Shown piece after piece: positions 12,249 to 22,152 of a stretch of 60,555 nt of DNA (position 1 is the first letter of the stretch; every line of letters starts with the position of its first letter). The notes under the pieces were generated by a model. That model did no database searches. It was given only the letters and a program-made list of their open reading frames with translations, and was not told the origin of the DNA. Origin of the DNA: Rhizoclosmatium globosum (taxonomy: Eukaryota > Chytridiomycota > Chytridiomycetes > Chytridiales > Chytriomycetaceae); the NCBI GenBank assembly GCA_002104985.1, contig MCGO01000222.1, positions 1 to 60,555 on the forward strand. The letters are read 5' to 3'. A program made the position numbers and the translations under genes.

Positions 12249-13075
12249 TTACGCACTGGCGACTTCGCCAGCCTTCTTGTTGTTTTCGTAGCTGGAAAGA
12301 TCGTCAGTTTGTAGTTAGCTAATTGTAAGTAGAGAAGAAAGGGAAAGATGAGTATTACTAAAGTCCCTTTGATTCCAAACTTGATTCATAAGCGACATGA
12401 TAACAGCCCCCAACATCATTTCCACAAGCAATCACCCCCAACTTGCGAACACATCATCCATCGTATTCATCATCGCGCTTCCGTAGAGGGCCTTGGATAT
12501 CCAAAAATACTCACTCCCAAATACGGTACATCTGATAGAGCCCAGTCGCCCCAACAAACAAGTTCACAGACATCAAGTTGTAGTTGATTGGGTTGATGAC
12601 GGTAGCGTATCTCGTCCAAATCAGTCCAGTCGCTGTCAAGGACACCTGTTGCGAGACAGACAACTTTTCAACTGGGCGGTTGATATCCTTCAAACCGGCA
12701 ATAACGAGACCCTGAGACGATTGAAACAGAAAGCAGAGAGAGAGTGGAGGAGGGGAGGGGAGGATTTCAAATAGGTTAGACCAGTTTCTTATCGTTTGAT
12801 AATGGGGTATGGAGTAGTGTTTACCCATTTCGCGGTTGGAGCCCAGAAGAAGATAGTTTTAGGGCCTAATATTGGAGAATGTGTTATTCAGGGGGCTGTT
12901 TGAAGGGAGAGAGCGGGAGGAGTTTGGTTCATTTGATCGCTTTCAATTCAAGTGCCATTGAAACGCCATCGTATTGTTCCTGTTCATTACAACACTTTAA
13001 AAAAGCCGTACCAGCCGGGTGGTTCCAGAACTTGCTCAATGCCGACTCTCCCGCTTTGCTGGCAACGTTGGACAT
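12249..13075 (-). CDS. MPC2: Mitochondrial pyruvate carrier subunit 2
   Basis: Four exons (13075-13012, 12865-12825, 12711-12515, 12291-12249) join in frame to a 114-aa protein, close to the usual MPC2 length. Diagnostic motifs are NHPAGPKTIFFWAPTAKWG (about residues 18-36, spanning two splice junctions), RPVEKLSVSQQ, TGLIWTRY and VNLFVGATGLYQMYRIW near the end. In this family the protein forms a heterodimer with MPC1 in the inner mitochondrial membrane and imports pyruvate into the matrix. The NHPAGP and FFWAP motifs identify MPC2 rather than MPC1. Exon 2 is only 41 bp. The start codon is 47 bp from that of the divergently transcribed aldo-keto reductase gene, so the two share one promoter region. 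Confidence 0.93.
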
Positions 13076-13121
13076 TGTGGATTGGAGAGCTGGTTTTTGT
13101 GTTCGGAAAAACCAAGAGGGA
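13076..13121. promoter_or_regulatory. Bidirectional promoter spacer between MPC2 and aldo-keto reductase genes
   Basis: Only 46 bp separate two head-to-head start codons (ATG at 13075 on the minus strand and at 13122 on the plus strand). Either the core promoters overlap the opposite coding region, or each 5' UTR is extremely short. No TATA-like box lies in the gap. Co-regulation is an inference from the arrangement only. Confidence 0.5.
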
Positions 13122-14114
13122 ATGGAGGCCGTTGCTGCGATGCCTCGTTTGGCCTTTGGAACCGGCACGAAATGGTACAAGACAAACGGGAATGAGTCAC
13201 GGGACATCCGCGAGGACTTTGTCGAGTGCGTCGTCAGTGCGCTCGAGGCAGGGTTCACACACATCGACACGGCAGAAATGTACGGAACGGAACGGGAGGT
13301 CGGCGTTGCTCTCGATCGGTTTCTGTCAAAGAGCGGCAAGAAGAGAAGCGACGTGTTTATCACGGCAAAGGTTGGTTGGTTGTCGTGTTGGATTGGATAA
13401 TCTAACAAACTACATATCAAGATTGCAGACCCAGCTAATCTCTCCCTTCGATGCAAACAGTCTTTGGAGAGACTAGGTCCCGCGATGGCCGGATACATTG
13501 ACCTCTACCTCCTCCATTCTCCATTCTGGGACTACTTCTCCCCCGATTCTAGTCAACCAATGAAAACCGTGTGGACCGAACTCGAATCCCTCGTCCATTC
13601 AGGTCTCGTTCGATCAATTGGGGTCTCAAACTTTCGAATCCAAGACCTCCAGGCTCTTGCCGACACGAATCCCTCAATCCCACCCGCGTGCAACCAAATC
13701 GAGCATCATGCCTATTTACAGCAGCTCGATTTGATTCAGTTTGGAAAGACTGTGTTTCCTGGGATGCAAGTCAGTGCATTCGGACAACTACGACCGTTGC
13801 AGTATTTTGCAGAGAAAGGGGATGTAAAGGCGGTTGTTGATGAAATCGCTTCAAGAAAGAGTGTTACAGCGTCGCAGGTTCTGATTGCCTGGGGTTTACA
13901 GTTGGGATTTGTTCAGGTTACCACAACGGACAAGAAGGAACGACTGGTGGAAGCTGTAGCAGCACAGTCGATTGAATTGACGGAGCAAGAGATGGATGCG
14001 ATTAGAAATGCTGGATTAGGGCACTTACATCGTTACCATATGTGTTTGCCTGGTGTTCACGAACTCGTCAAGTTTGAAATGACAGTGGATGAATTCTATG
14101 CAGCTTGGAAATAA
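13122..14114 (+). CDS. Aldo-keto reductase family oxidoreductase, 313 aa
   Basis: Two exons (13122-13370 and 13422-14114) are joined across a 51-bp intron, phase 0. The AKR fold is clear. HIDTAEMYGTEREVG carries the catalytic Asp and Tyr, FITAK the catalytic Lys at the end of exon 1, and YIDLYLLHSPFWDYF the catalytic His, giving the D-Y-K-H tetrad. SIGVSNFRIQDLQAL and CNQIEHHAYLQQ follow as expected in strand and helix order. The C-terminal part contains VTTTDKKERL, at the place of the usual NADPH-phosphate binding loop. Family members reduce carbonyls with NADPH; the substrate cannot be told from sequence. The length is normal. It starts at the first ATG that gives the AKR N-terminus; the frame is open further upstream but overlaps the MPC2 gene. 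Confidence 0.9.
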
Positions 14115-14276
14115 AGGCAATAGTAATTTATTAGAAATTATAACGCCCATTTATCGTTGGTGTTTCTGACAGAACAACATATTTTTTTCTTACTTTCTCA
14201 AGTTTATAATTACCAGATTATACAATTTTTGGAAAACTGCTAGTGTTTCAGGAACAAAGTGCAGAGGTGGCTTGAT

Positions 14277-16314
14277 TTATGCACGGTGAGTTTCTTTGTT
14301 CGGATCAGGTTCCAAATCATGTTCCATCATATCTTGTTCATAGAGGACAGCCTTTGAATTGTAATCTTGTTGCTGGGATTGCGAAGACCAGCTAGAAGGG
14401 TATCCCTCGGACCGAAGAAGATTAAAATCCTGTGATGGAAGTTGTGGGTAACCCGCACCCATTCCGTTGACCATCACAGACTGATTAGCTAGCGGTTGAA
14501 ACGCAGTTACAGGTGGAGTGGTAGGTATTTCTGCAAAGAACGCTCCGCTGTTTGAAATTCCCACGGAAACTTGCATATAGGGAAGGGTCGGGTTTGAATA
14601 GTCGAGAACACTGTTTCCACTTCCAGGATTAGAGTTTGTTAAATACTGTGGTGATGCGAGTCCTTCGACCCGAGTTGCCGAGGGAGGATTGTCAAACCGC
14701 ATATTCGCAAATGCTTCGACTGGAGGTGAGAAAAGTGGATTGCGAAGATTTGTGAATGTGTAGGGGATATTGTTGAAGGCTAGGGTGCTGGAAGCAGAAA
14801 GGGCGGTCGCTTCAGGGGAAAATGATGTGCAATCAAGGCTTGAGGGGCCAGATCCTGGGTTGTAGAATGGACTCCAGGCTGTGGAATCTAAATTCATGTC
14901 TCCTAGGTCAGCGAACTGGCGGTATTGTGTGAATTGTATTTGAGAAGGTACCCCATCTCGCAGTGGGTCGATTCCATGAACAGTACCTACATGATTCAAG
15001 ACATCTGCAGGGCTGAAATGCAGTGTTAGCAAAAATGACCGTTGAGTAATAAGTAATAGACATACGTCGCAAGTGGGGGGCAGGTTTCATTGATTGGACA
15101 GGGATACGCGGAGACAGAATCTCCTTGCAGTGATGGAGGCAAGAGAAGGGGATGTGGACGTTGACTCGTTTGAGGAGTGGTCTGAGATGCACTTGTGTTG
15201 CCGTTCAATGAAGAGACAATGGAATCGTCCAGTTCTTGAATTGCTTCGGGTGCTCGATATTCAATTGTTTCTCCCCAACCATTGGCAGAGGTAGCACTCG
15301 CAGAGCCACCTCCACCAGAAATGGAACGCTTTCTTCCACTTCCACTTCCACCTCCACTTAACGGACCACCAGGGCTTGTAAGTTTCTTGAGGGATAAAGA
15401 AGGCGTTCGTTTCCTGGCACTGCCTTCATTGTTGTTTCCACCAGCACTAGAGATGCCAGCACTTAAAGGCTGAGGGGGAATCCCCAGTTCTGCAGCAGTC
15501 GCGTCGCCCCGACGAACGTGCATCCGATGGTGCCGCATCACTTCATCTTTCCTTCCAAATGACGAACCACAGACAAGACACTTAAAATCCTTGATACCTT
15601 CATGCACAGTCTTGACGTGACGGACCAAGTGCTCGGATCGAGTAGATACTGGAGGGTAGATAGAGGATTAATTGGGTGTTGCACAGGAAATTTGTGGGAC
15701 AAGGCGAAAAAACAGAATTTGGGGTGCCAGGTGTGCACAAAGTAAGGGATGGGATAAGAAAGATGTAGAGCAGAGGAGTAGAGATAATATGTTATGCGGC
15801 AAGGGTGCAGAAGCCGTTAGTAGTCAGCACATTGATCTGGCTGAGCTATGAAGGCAGTCAAGACTCAGTCCCAATACTCACTATGTTTGCAAAGCGAGCA
15901 CTTGTACTCCCTCGAACCTCTTGAGCGAGAAGACGAGTTTGAGGCAGGGCTTCGCAGGGACGGATGCGGCGAATCGCTGCCGCCGCTGACCGGCGCTACA
16001 TCTGGCGGCGGCACTGGCGTTGAATCCGCGGGACCGGCGTCATCGGCGATCGGCGGCGTTGTTGAAATTGGGGCGAGTCGAAGCGCGGCGGCCGATCGAC
16101 GGTCCGACAAACGCCGCTTTCGATGTTGCTGTTGCTGTTGCTGTTGGTGGTTGTTTGACGGCGAGGACGGGTCAAAGTCGCTGTCGCTTCCGCTGCTTGC
16201 GCTTCCGCTTCCGTCTCCGTCTCCGTCTCTGTCGATGCCCACGTGGCCTGTCTGGGTCAGCGGCCGCAGTGTTGGAGGTGCCCCAACGAGTACAGGAGTC
16301 AACTGATCTGACAT
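14277..16314 (-). CDS. C2H2 zinc-finger transcription factor, 583 aa
   Basis: Three exons (16314-15882, 15648-15066, 15012-14277) join in frame to 583 aa. The N-terminal 130 residues are low complexity: an acidic and Gly/Ser stretch, a run of seven Gln (16116-16146 region), and a basic HRKRR. Two C2H2 fingers follow at about residues 137-190. The first is split by intron 1 and reads CSLCKHISTRSEHLVRHV (C-x2-C-x12-H-x4-H). The second reads FKCLVCGSSFGRKDEVMRHH (C-x2-C-x12-H-x3-H). A Ser/Gly-rich linker and a long Asn/Ser/Pro/Gln-rich C-terminus, typical of an activation region, make up the rest. The first intron is unusually long for the window (233 bp). Two adjacent fingers near the middle suggest a sequence-specific nuclear regulator; the target genes are unknown. 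Confidence 0.85.
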
Positions 16315-18124
16315 GTGCCCTACTGAAGATGTTCCACTCTAGAGAAAGCTTGCTGTTGATGCCGACTGATTTGATTTAAACGAGATGGATGCTGTGTGAT
16401 GCCAAGATCTGGTCGCCTTGTTTCGTCGTTTGCTGTCAAAGTGTCGTTTTTTTGGTGCCGTAAATTGGGCCGTCACAGTCGCCTGTCTTCAAAAATTGAT
16501 CCGCCTCCTGCTTGGTGCTGGGATGTGGTCTCGCCCCCTGTGATAAGAATAAGCAATTCTTCACTGATCCAACGAGCGTTTTCATATAGATGGTGTGCAA
16601 GTGTCTGTCACCATCACTAATATCCATCGCATTAGTTCATAAAGCTTACCACACCTTACTCAACTCTGAATCCATCATTGTATCAGCTCTACAGTCTATC
16701 GTCTTTCGCATCACCATCCTAAACGGCCAAATTGGTTGGCTTTGGTGAAACAAAGGTACCATTGTTTATACTCAAACTAAAAGACTGTATCGGCTGTTTC
16801 TGTTTATTGACAAGAGGTTGATTTTGACGTTCGCCAGAGAAGCATCAAATCCAAACGCTCAACTTGTCTCATGTGTCTTTTTCGGAGGTTTCCGCACCGA
16901 CCGAGGGCTTGTCTCAAAAAAATTCAATTGAGGTGAACTTCCTTCCCCAAAAGTGAATCAATGCACAGCATTTGCACCAAAAGTTGCTTAACATATAAAA
17001 AAAGAAAGGAAGAGTGCTGGATTATCTTTAACATTCTCTTCTTCGCGCATCACATATAAAGGCATTTAACTGAATACGCTTATCCCGCGCCTGCTTGTCA
17101 AGTTACAGTTATATTCCGAGTTGCATCATTACCAATCCGTTTCTATTATACTGTTAATATACCCTGCTTTATTTCCATTCCAACTAGAAAAAGTACATTC
17201 TATATCTTTCCAAATTTATCAAATCGCGTTCCATTCCTCACAACTTGACTACTCAAAACCACGGGCAGCTCCAAACCTCTTAGATGTCCATCGTCCTCTC
17301 CTAAATCAAGATAGCTTGATAGTTTCGAATACAGTGTCGATTCTCTTGGAAGAGCAATAATTCCATATGTCCTATCAATTTTCATTCCACCGGCAGAGTC
17401 GAATATCTTCCTTTTCCGTTCCAACACAAGCAGCAGTAGAGTTCCGTTCCAACACAAAAAGTGACCATCTTTGCAACTTCATACCAGCAAGTCCGATAAT
17501 TTCCTTTCAATTCAAGTATTGTGATGGGAGTACATTGATTTCCATTCAATTTCGACAGTAGCACCCAATTCAACCTGATTTCTTCAACCTCACAAAACAA
17601 CGAAACAGTAAGTCTACGTTTCCCTGTGAATACAGCAGTGCCTTAGTTCTTCTTTTTTCCAGCTTAAGCAGTACAAGACGGCCCATTCACCGCAATACAA
17701 ATTAAACCGCCCATGTCACATTCCTTCTATTTCAAGTGACTGATTCTTCTAACTTAGGCTCACCGCGTACGTTCCGTCAATATCATAGTGATGTTATGGA
17801 TGTTTTTTTTTCACACAATTTCAGTGTGCTCCTCTGATGTTAATAATGTGGGTGAATAGGGGTAAGGAAGGACACTTTGAATTAAAACGAAGAAAAGACT
17901 ACCTTTAAATCAGATATAAGTCTATTTAAGTCTATACGGATAGCAACAACGAAGTCCACGAAACTAATAGAGTTACAACAGCAAGACCAGGTAGTGTGAC
18001 ATACATGCAACTCCATCGTAAGTCACTGAGAAAGCTTATTTATCTCGTGAGCTGCTTTAGGATTTCTTAGCCATATAATGGAGACCCGTTGCAGTCTTTC
18101 AAAAAGGCGATCAGAACCCCCAAG
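16315..18124. other. Long intergenic region, possible non-coding or 5' UTR transcript
   Basis: This gap of about 1.8 kb lies upstream of the zinc-finger gene (minus strand) and holds no convincing coding region. A TATA-like CATATAAAGG is at about 17,050 on the plus strand. At 17,600-17,670 an intron-like interval runs from a GTAAGT donor to a TTCTTTTTTCCAG acceptor. The motif TTCCATTCC or GTTCCAACACAA recurs several times at 17,170-17,460, twice as a near-tandem pair. This could be a long leader or a spliced non-coding RNA. Codon bias and domains are absent. Confidence 0.35.
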
Positions 18125-18480
18125 GCACAGTTGGACTTAAAAATCCCTCCTATTAGTATAGTAAATGACGTATTAATATTTGGGCATAAAGAGAAAGGGT
18201 GATCGGAGTTGAAGGAGGTGCATAGAGTGGAAGGCAGAACCAACCTGGGAAAAGTGTATCTGAAAGAAAGAAAATTACTTGAAAATTCTGGAAAATCTCA
18301 TCGTCTTAACGGTTTTGAATGAGAGGCTCGGGGACATTAGGGTATACGATATACACTTAAAATAGGCAAGGTGTACTAAGCGGCGAATGTCAGTTTCATT
18401 TTAATGGATGTTGTATCTTAATAGTATTTGAAGTTGCTTGCGGAATCCATTCCAGCGTGCCCGAATTCTTGCTTTTCCGA
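18125..18480 (-). repeat. Degenerate partial third copy of the composite element body
   Basis: Read on the minus strand, this segment aligns with the left body at about 1680-1890 and the right body at about 36,430-36,640. The best-preserved part includes ATGCCCAAATA, TTAATACG versus CTAATACG, and CTAATAG followed by AAGTCC. Similarity then becomes patchy through the counterpart of the Arg/Lys-rich exon (TCTCATTCAAAACCG versus TCTCGTTCAGAAGCG). There is no tandem array attached. It is an old fragment lying between the two full copies and has the same orientation as the right one. Confidence 0.65.
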
Positions 18481-18664
18481 AGCAACGAAAATTGTTTAAA
18501 ATGGACCTGGTGATTACGATAACCAGAATTTTGCAACAGTGTATATCATAATTTATAGCTGTGTTTAGGAACTTATATTAAAAAAATAAATAATATCCAG
18601 TATATTCTCAACTGCAGAACTACAAAATTAATAGAACAAAAAACCCCCAAATGTCCTGAATCAA

Positions 18665-20290
18665 TCAACCAAAGAACACACTAGTCTTACCCCCAGGTGG
18701 AGCCAAGACTTTACTGCTTGGTCTCTCGGCAGCAGGCTCGCTCATGGCGTTGTGATCTCTCTTCCCCATTCCAACCATACCCTTGGCCTGTCCTTGTTGC
18801 TGCTGCTCGTAACCAGTTCCTCCAATCAAATCTCCGTGGTCCTTGGCATGTGCACTCATCTTTCTACCAAACTGTTGGCGTGGAGCTTCGTAACCAGACT
18901 CATGGGAACGACGAACATCGGCTTCATAGGAAGTCTCGTTAGGGTTGTGGTATGCACCCTTTCCAGTTTTCTGGGCAACGTGTCCATTGTTGTTTCCAGC
19001 CATGTCCCAGTGAGTCTCGTTGTGAGAGTGGTAAGAGTTGGCCTTTCTGGAAGCTGGAAGAGGCGCGTCATCGTAAGCAGCTGGTTCAGAGAGAGACGAC
19101 CAGTTGGGGTCACGACGGTTTGACTTTCTGGCAGCTGGAGCCGCTGGGATATCGTCCTCAGTCTGGAATGGGGCGGCAGCACGGGCGATGGCTGGAGGTG
19201 GAGCATCAGCTTGTCCACCAAAGATGTTGGACTGAGATGAAGAGTTGCGGTTTGGATTGGTGGCAATACCAGACTTGATTGGTTCTGGCTCGGTGTTGAA
19301 AATGTTGGAGGATGGACCCCCAGGTCTGTGAATAACACGGGAGGATGGACGGGAGCCAGTGACAGGTGCCGCAGATAGAATGTTACTCATTTCAGAAGCT
19401 TGACGAGGCGCGGCAGCAGTCATTGGCATTTGTTGTCCGGAACCAAAAATGTTTTCGGACGAAGTTGGTTTTCTCAAGGCTGGAGCAGAAACAGCTGGAG
19501 GCATCATACCTTCTAAACGCAGATTCGATTGAAGTTAAATAGAATAATTTGAACGTGGATATGCATACCATTATCCATTTCCTCAGCTTCCTCTTCCATA
19601 CTCATACCAGAAACAGCAGTCACCAAGTTGTTGTATGGCTCCTTCAATCTATCAGCAATACGAGGACCAAGCACTGGCAAAACGACCTCCGATGCATTCG
19701 ACTTGCAGTAAAGCGAGTTTGGCAAAACTCCAGCCTGACGAAGAACAGACGCTTGGTCCCAGTACATGTGCCAAGTCTGCATCTTTCCGGACGCGCCATC
19801 AAAGTGAATGACGGAAATCTAGCAAATGGTTGAAGTTTAAGCCACGAGGGTTATGAGGGTAACACGTTTTTGTTACCAAAGGAACAACAATTCGCTTGCG
19901 GGTTGGCTTGACTCCTGGAAGCAACCAGTCAATCATTTCTTCATGCACGAGGGTCACGATAGACTCCTCGACGAGCTGGTTGGCGGTTTGGATGGTGGAC
20001 AGGATCTATTCGAGTTTTGACGGGTGAGGGTGGGAAAAGGGGAAATGCTTGGGTTTTAGAAGGGGACTTTGTTGAAGGGAGTGAATCACCTGCTCTTCAA
20101 AGTGGGCACCTTCGCGCTGGGCGAGGTATGTTTTGACAAAGGCGGCGAGAGACACTTGGGACCCGTCAGCACCGCCACCAGTTGGCACACAGACCACAGA
20201 TGGCGCATTGGATGCGAAACAGGACATGGCTGCATTGATGTTGGACGATACAACGGCCTTCTTGAAGGCATTCCACGCGGTGAAGGTCAT
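18665..20290 (-). CDS. NTF2-like domain protein with repeated Jupiter/HN1-type motifs, 475 aa
   Basis: Four exons (20290-20090, 20005-19877, 19818-19569, 19512-18665) join in frame. The N-terminal 165 residues have the order and aromatic pattern of an NTF2/SnoaL-like cone fold. They begin MTFTAWNAFKKAVVSSN and include DGASGKMQTWHMYWDQASV on the last strands. The remaining 300 residues are disordered and carry short repeated motifs of the Jupiter/HN1 (JPT) type: SSENIFGSGQQ, SSRVIHRPGGPSSNIF, SQSNIFGG and, at the very end, SSKVLAPPGGKTSVFFG. In animals such motifs mark microtubule-associated JPT proteins. An NTF2 domain fused to them is my reading, not a named family I can cite. Binding partners are unknown. 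The start codon is followed upstream by a (GGT)7 tract. Confidence 0.75.
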
Positions 20291-20295
20291 TTCAA

Positions 20296-20316
20296 GGTGG
20301 TGGTGGTGGTGGTGGT
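20296..20316. repeat. (GGT)7 microsatellite
   Basis: There are seven exact GGT units immediately 5' of the start codon of the NTF2-like gene, reading as ACC repeats on its transcribed strand. It would lie in the 5' UTR or core promoter and could vary in length between strains. Confidence 0.9.
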
Positions 20317-20445
20317 TGGAGGGTGGTTTTTACTTGCTGAAAGTGATTTGGTGATTCTTGAAGTTGAAGGGTCTCGTTGAATGCAAAGCGTCAAACCAAG
20401 CATTCCAGACGAATTATCATATTTTCTCGCGTTTATTCAAGTGAA

Positions 20446-21996
20446 TCAAAAGCGCAAGTTCCATTCTTTGATGGTACCATCAAAAGAGCCAGTACACAAC
20501 GATACTCCCAAGTTGCTTGATTCAACATCTTCTGGTTCCACACCTTCTCCTCCATTCTTCAAACACAAGGCTCGAATAATTGCATCATGTCCAGTAATAG
20601 TACCGACCTTGCGAGCAACGCGATCGGGGTTCGTTGAAACCGACACGACGTCAAACAAAATCACTTTCGCGTCATCTGAAGTTGCAGCGAGCAATAGTTT
20701 TCGGTCCGAAGAACTTGAGGATGGAATAAATAAGCACCGTGGACGACTGAATGAGTCTGCTACAAGGTTATTTGAGCATTCTCCTTCATGAGTGAGAATG
20801 AAAATTGGCACAGCACTAGGGATTGATGATTGAGTTGTTGTCGCTTTTGAAGAGTTGGATGGAGAGTCAGTTAAAGGTGCGGCGACGTCAACTGATTCAG
20901 CTGCTTTGGCAACATTCTCGGTTTCCACTTCACTCTCCAAAACCATGACACCAGCACCTTTTTGCTCGATGCGATAGAGGCAGATTTTTCCAGAGGGCAA
21001 GTCAGTGTATACAGCCAAACGCCATGATTTCTCAATGGATGTATCCAAGTCTTGAATAACAGCAATATCCATCGGAGTAAACGAGATCCAGTAATCTTTG
21101 TTTGGATTCATGCTCAATTTTTGAACATTGACAGGATCAAATGCAGTTGAATCCAGATTCTCAATGATAGAAAGTGTGACAAAATGGAGGAATGAATCGT
21201 TTCTGGATCCCACGACAAAAGTTTCGGTTTGAGACGCGATGGAAGCAGGCAAAAACACAAGAGATTCGACTGCTCCAAGGTAATTGAGAGAATGAAACAA
21301 GGAATAGGAGAATGGAGAATCCGGTGTTGGGGTATGTTTGTAAATGTGAACTTTCCAGTCATATCCAGCGGAAACTAAATAAGTGGCAGAAGGAGAAAAG
21401 GCGATACGCGAGACGTACTTTGTGTGGTCATTGAGTTTTTGATGGATGGTGAATGAAGGGGAGAGAGAGAGAATGGAAACTGAACCATCCATTGAGCCTG
21501 TAGCAATAAGGGTATTTATAGAAGGATGTGGGGTTATTGCCAGGACGGGAGAGTGCATTGTGTGTTGGATGAGGGAGGCTGACGAGTGTTGAGTGAGCAA
21601 CTTATTCGCAGTTGCCGCCAGAAGATGATTTGACTGAAGTGGAGCAAGGGCAAGAACATTCTTTTGTGCATCAATTGAGTGCACAATCCCAGCCGAGACA
21701 GTCGCTGATTCAGCGTTGAAAGCAGAGCGCGCCGTCGAATCCGCGCAAGAGTCCGACTCGCTCGCCTTCGCGGCCAAATAGAATTCGACGACGTGCACGA
21801 GCGAGGCCGACGCGGTGGCGGATTCGTACGCGCGCTGAGTTGCCGCCTCTTTTGCTGCGTCGCCGAGAAGCGCTCGAATGTCGCAGAGTCGTGTCGATGG
21901 TGGCACTCCAAGTGACTCAAGGTGCTCTAGTGCGAGGTCGAGTGCGACGTGGGGGGCAATGCGAACGAGGAACGATGTTGTCGTTGTACTCATCAT
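20446..21996 (-). CDS. WD40-repeat protein, 516 aa, intronless
   Basis: A single open frame starts with two adjacent ATGs. After an N-terminal region rich in Ala and Leu (about 100 residues, predicted helical), WD40-type blades follow. Clear blade signatures are ITPHPSINTLIATGSMDGSV, IAFSPSATYLVSAGYDWKVH, and a last blade with SLCTGSFDGTIKEWNLRF at the extreme C-terminus, where GH-type and WN-type positions fit. Other blades are degenerate, and a Ser/Ala/Thr-rich insertion (about residues 350-390) interrupts the propeller. Such proteins are scaffolds. I do not recognise the specific family. It lies 156 bp from the start of the NTF2-like gene on the same strand and is divergent to the methyltransferase gene 156 bp away. 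Lack of introns is unusual among its neighbours. Confidence 0.8.
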   Translation of the reverse strand: MMSTTTTSFLVRIAPHVALDLALEHLESLGVPPSTRLCDIRALLGDAAKEAATQRAYESATASASLVHVVEFYLAAKASESDSCADSTARSAFNAESATVSAGIVHSIDAQKNVLALAPLQSNHLLAATANKLLTQHSSASLIQHTMHSPVLAITPHPSINTLIATGSMDGSVSILSLSPSFTIHQKLNDHTKYVSRIAFSPSATYLVSAGYDWKVHIYKHTPTPDSPFSYSLFHSLNYLGAVESLVFLPASIASQTETFVVGSRNDSFLHFVTLSIIENLDSTAFDPVNVQKLSMNPNKDYWISFTPMDIAVIQDLDTSIEKSWRLAVYTDLPSGKICLYRIEQKGAGVMVLESEVETENVAKAAESVDVAAPLTDSPSNSSKATTTQSSIPSAVPIFILTHEGECSNNLVADSFSRPRCLFIPSSSSSDRKLLLAATSDDAKVILFDVVSVSTNPDRVARKVGTITGHDAIIRALCLKNGGEGVEPEDVESSNLGVSLCTGSFDGTIKEWNLRF

Positions 21997-22152
21997 TCCT
22001 TCTCTTTTTGTTTGTTCGCTTTAAAGTTCTCCACAATTCGCTTCGTCTCCCTCACCGCCTGCACAGTCCTACTCGCTGCACTCCTCCTTGCCTACTTGAA
22101 CCCATTCTCTCTTTCCTCAACGCTACATCCGCATCAGCATCCACAGAAAACA

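Noticed and set aside
12929..13498. 189-residue minus-strand open frame across the MPC2/AKR region
   Set aside because: Only its last part is used, as MPC2 exon 1; the rest is antisense to the aldo-keto reductase exon.
15848..16306. Plus-strand open frames with a Cys run opposite the zinc-finger gene
   Set aside because: The Cys run is the antisense of the Gln repeat; there is no independent support.
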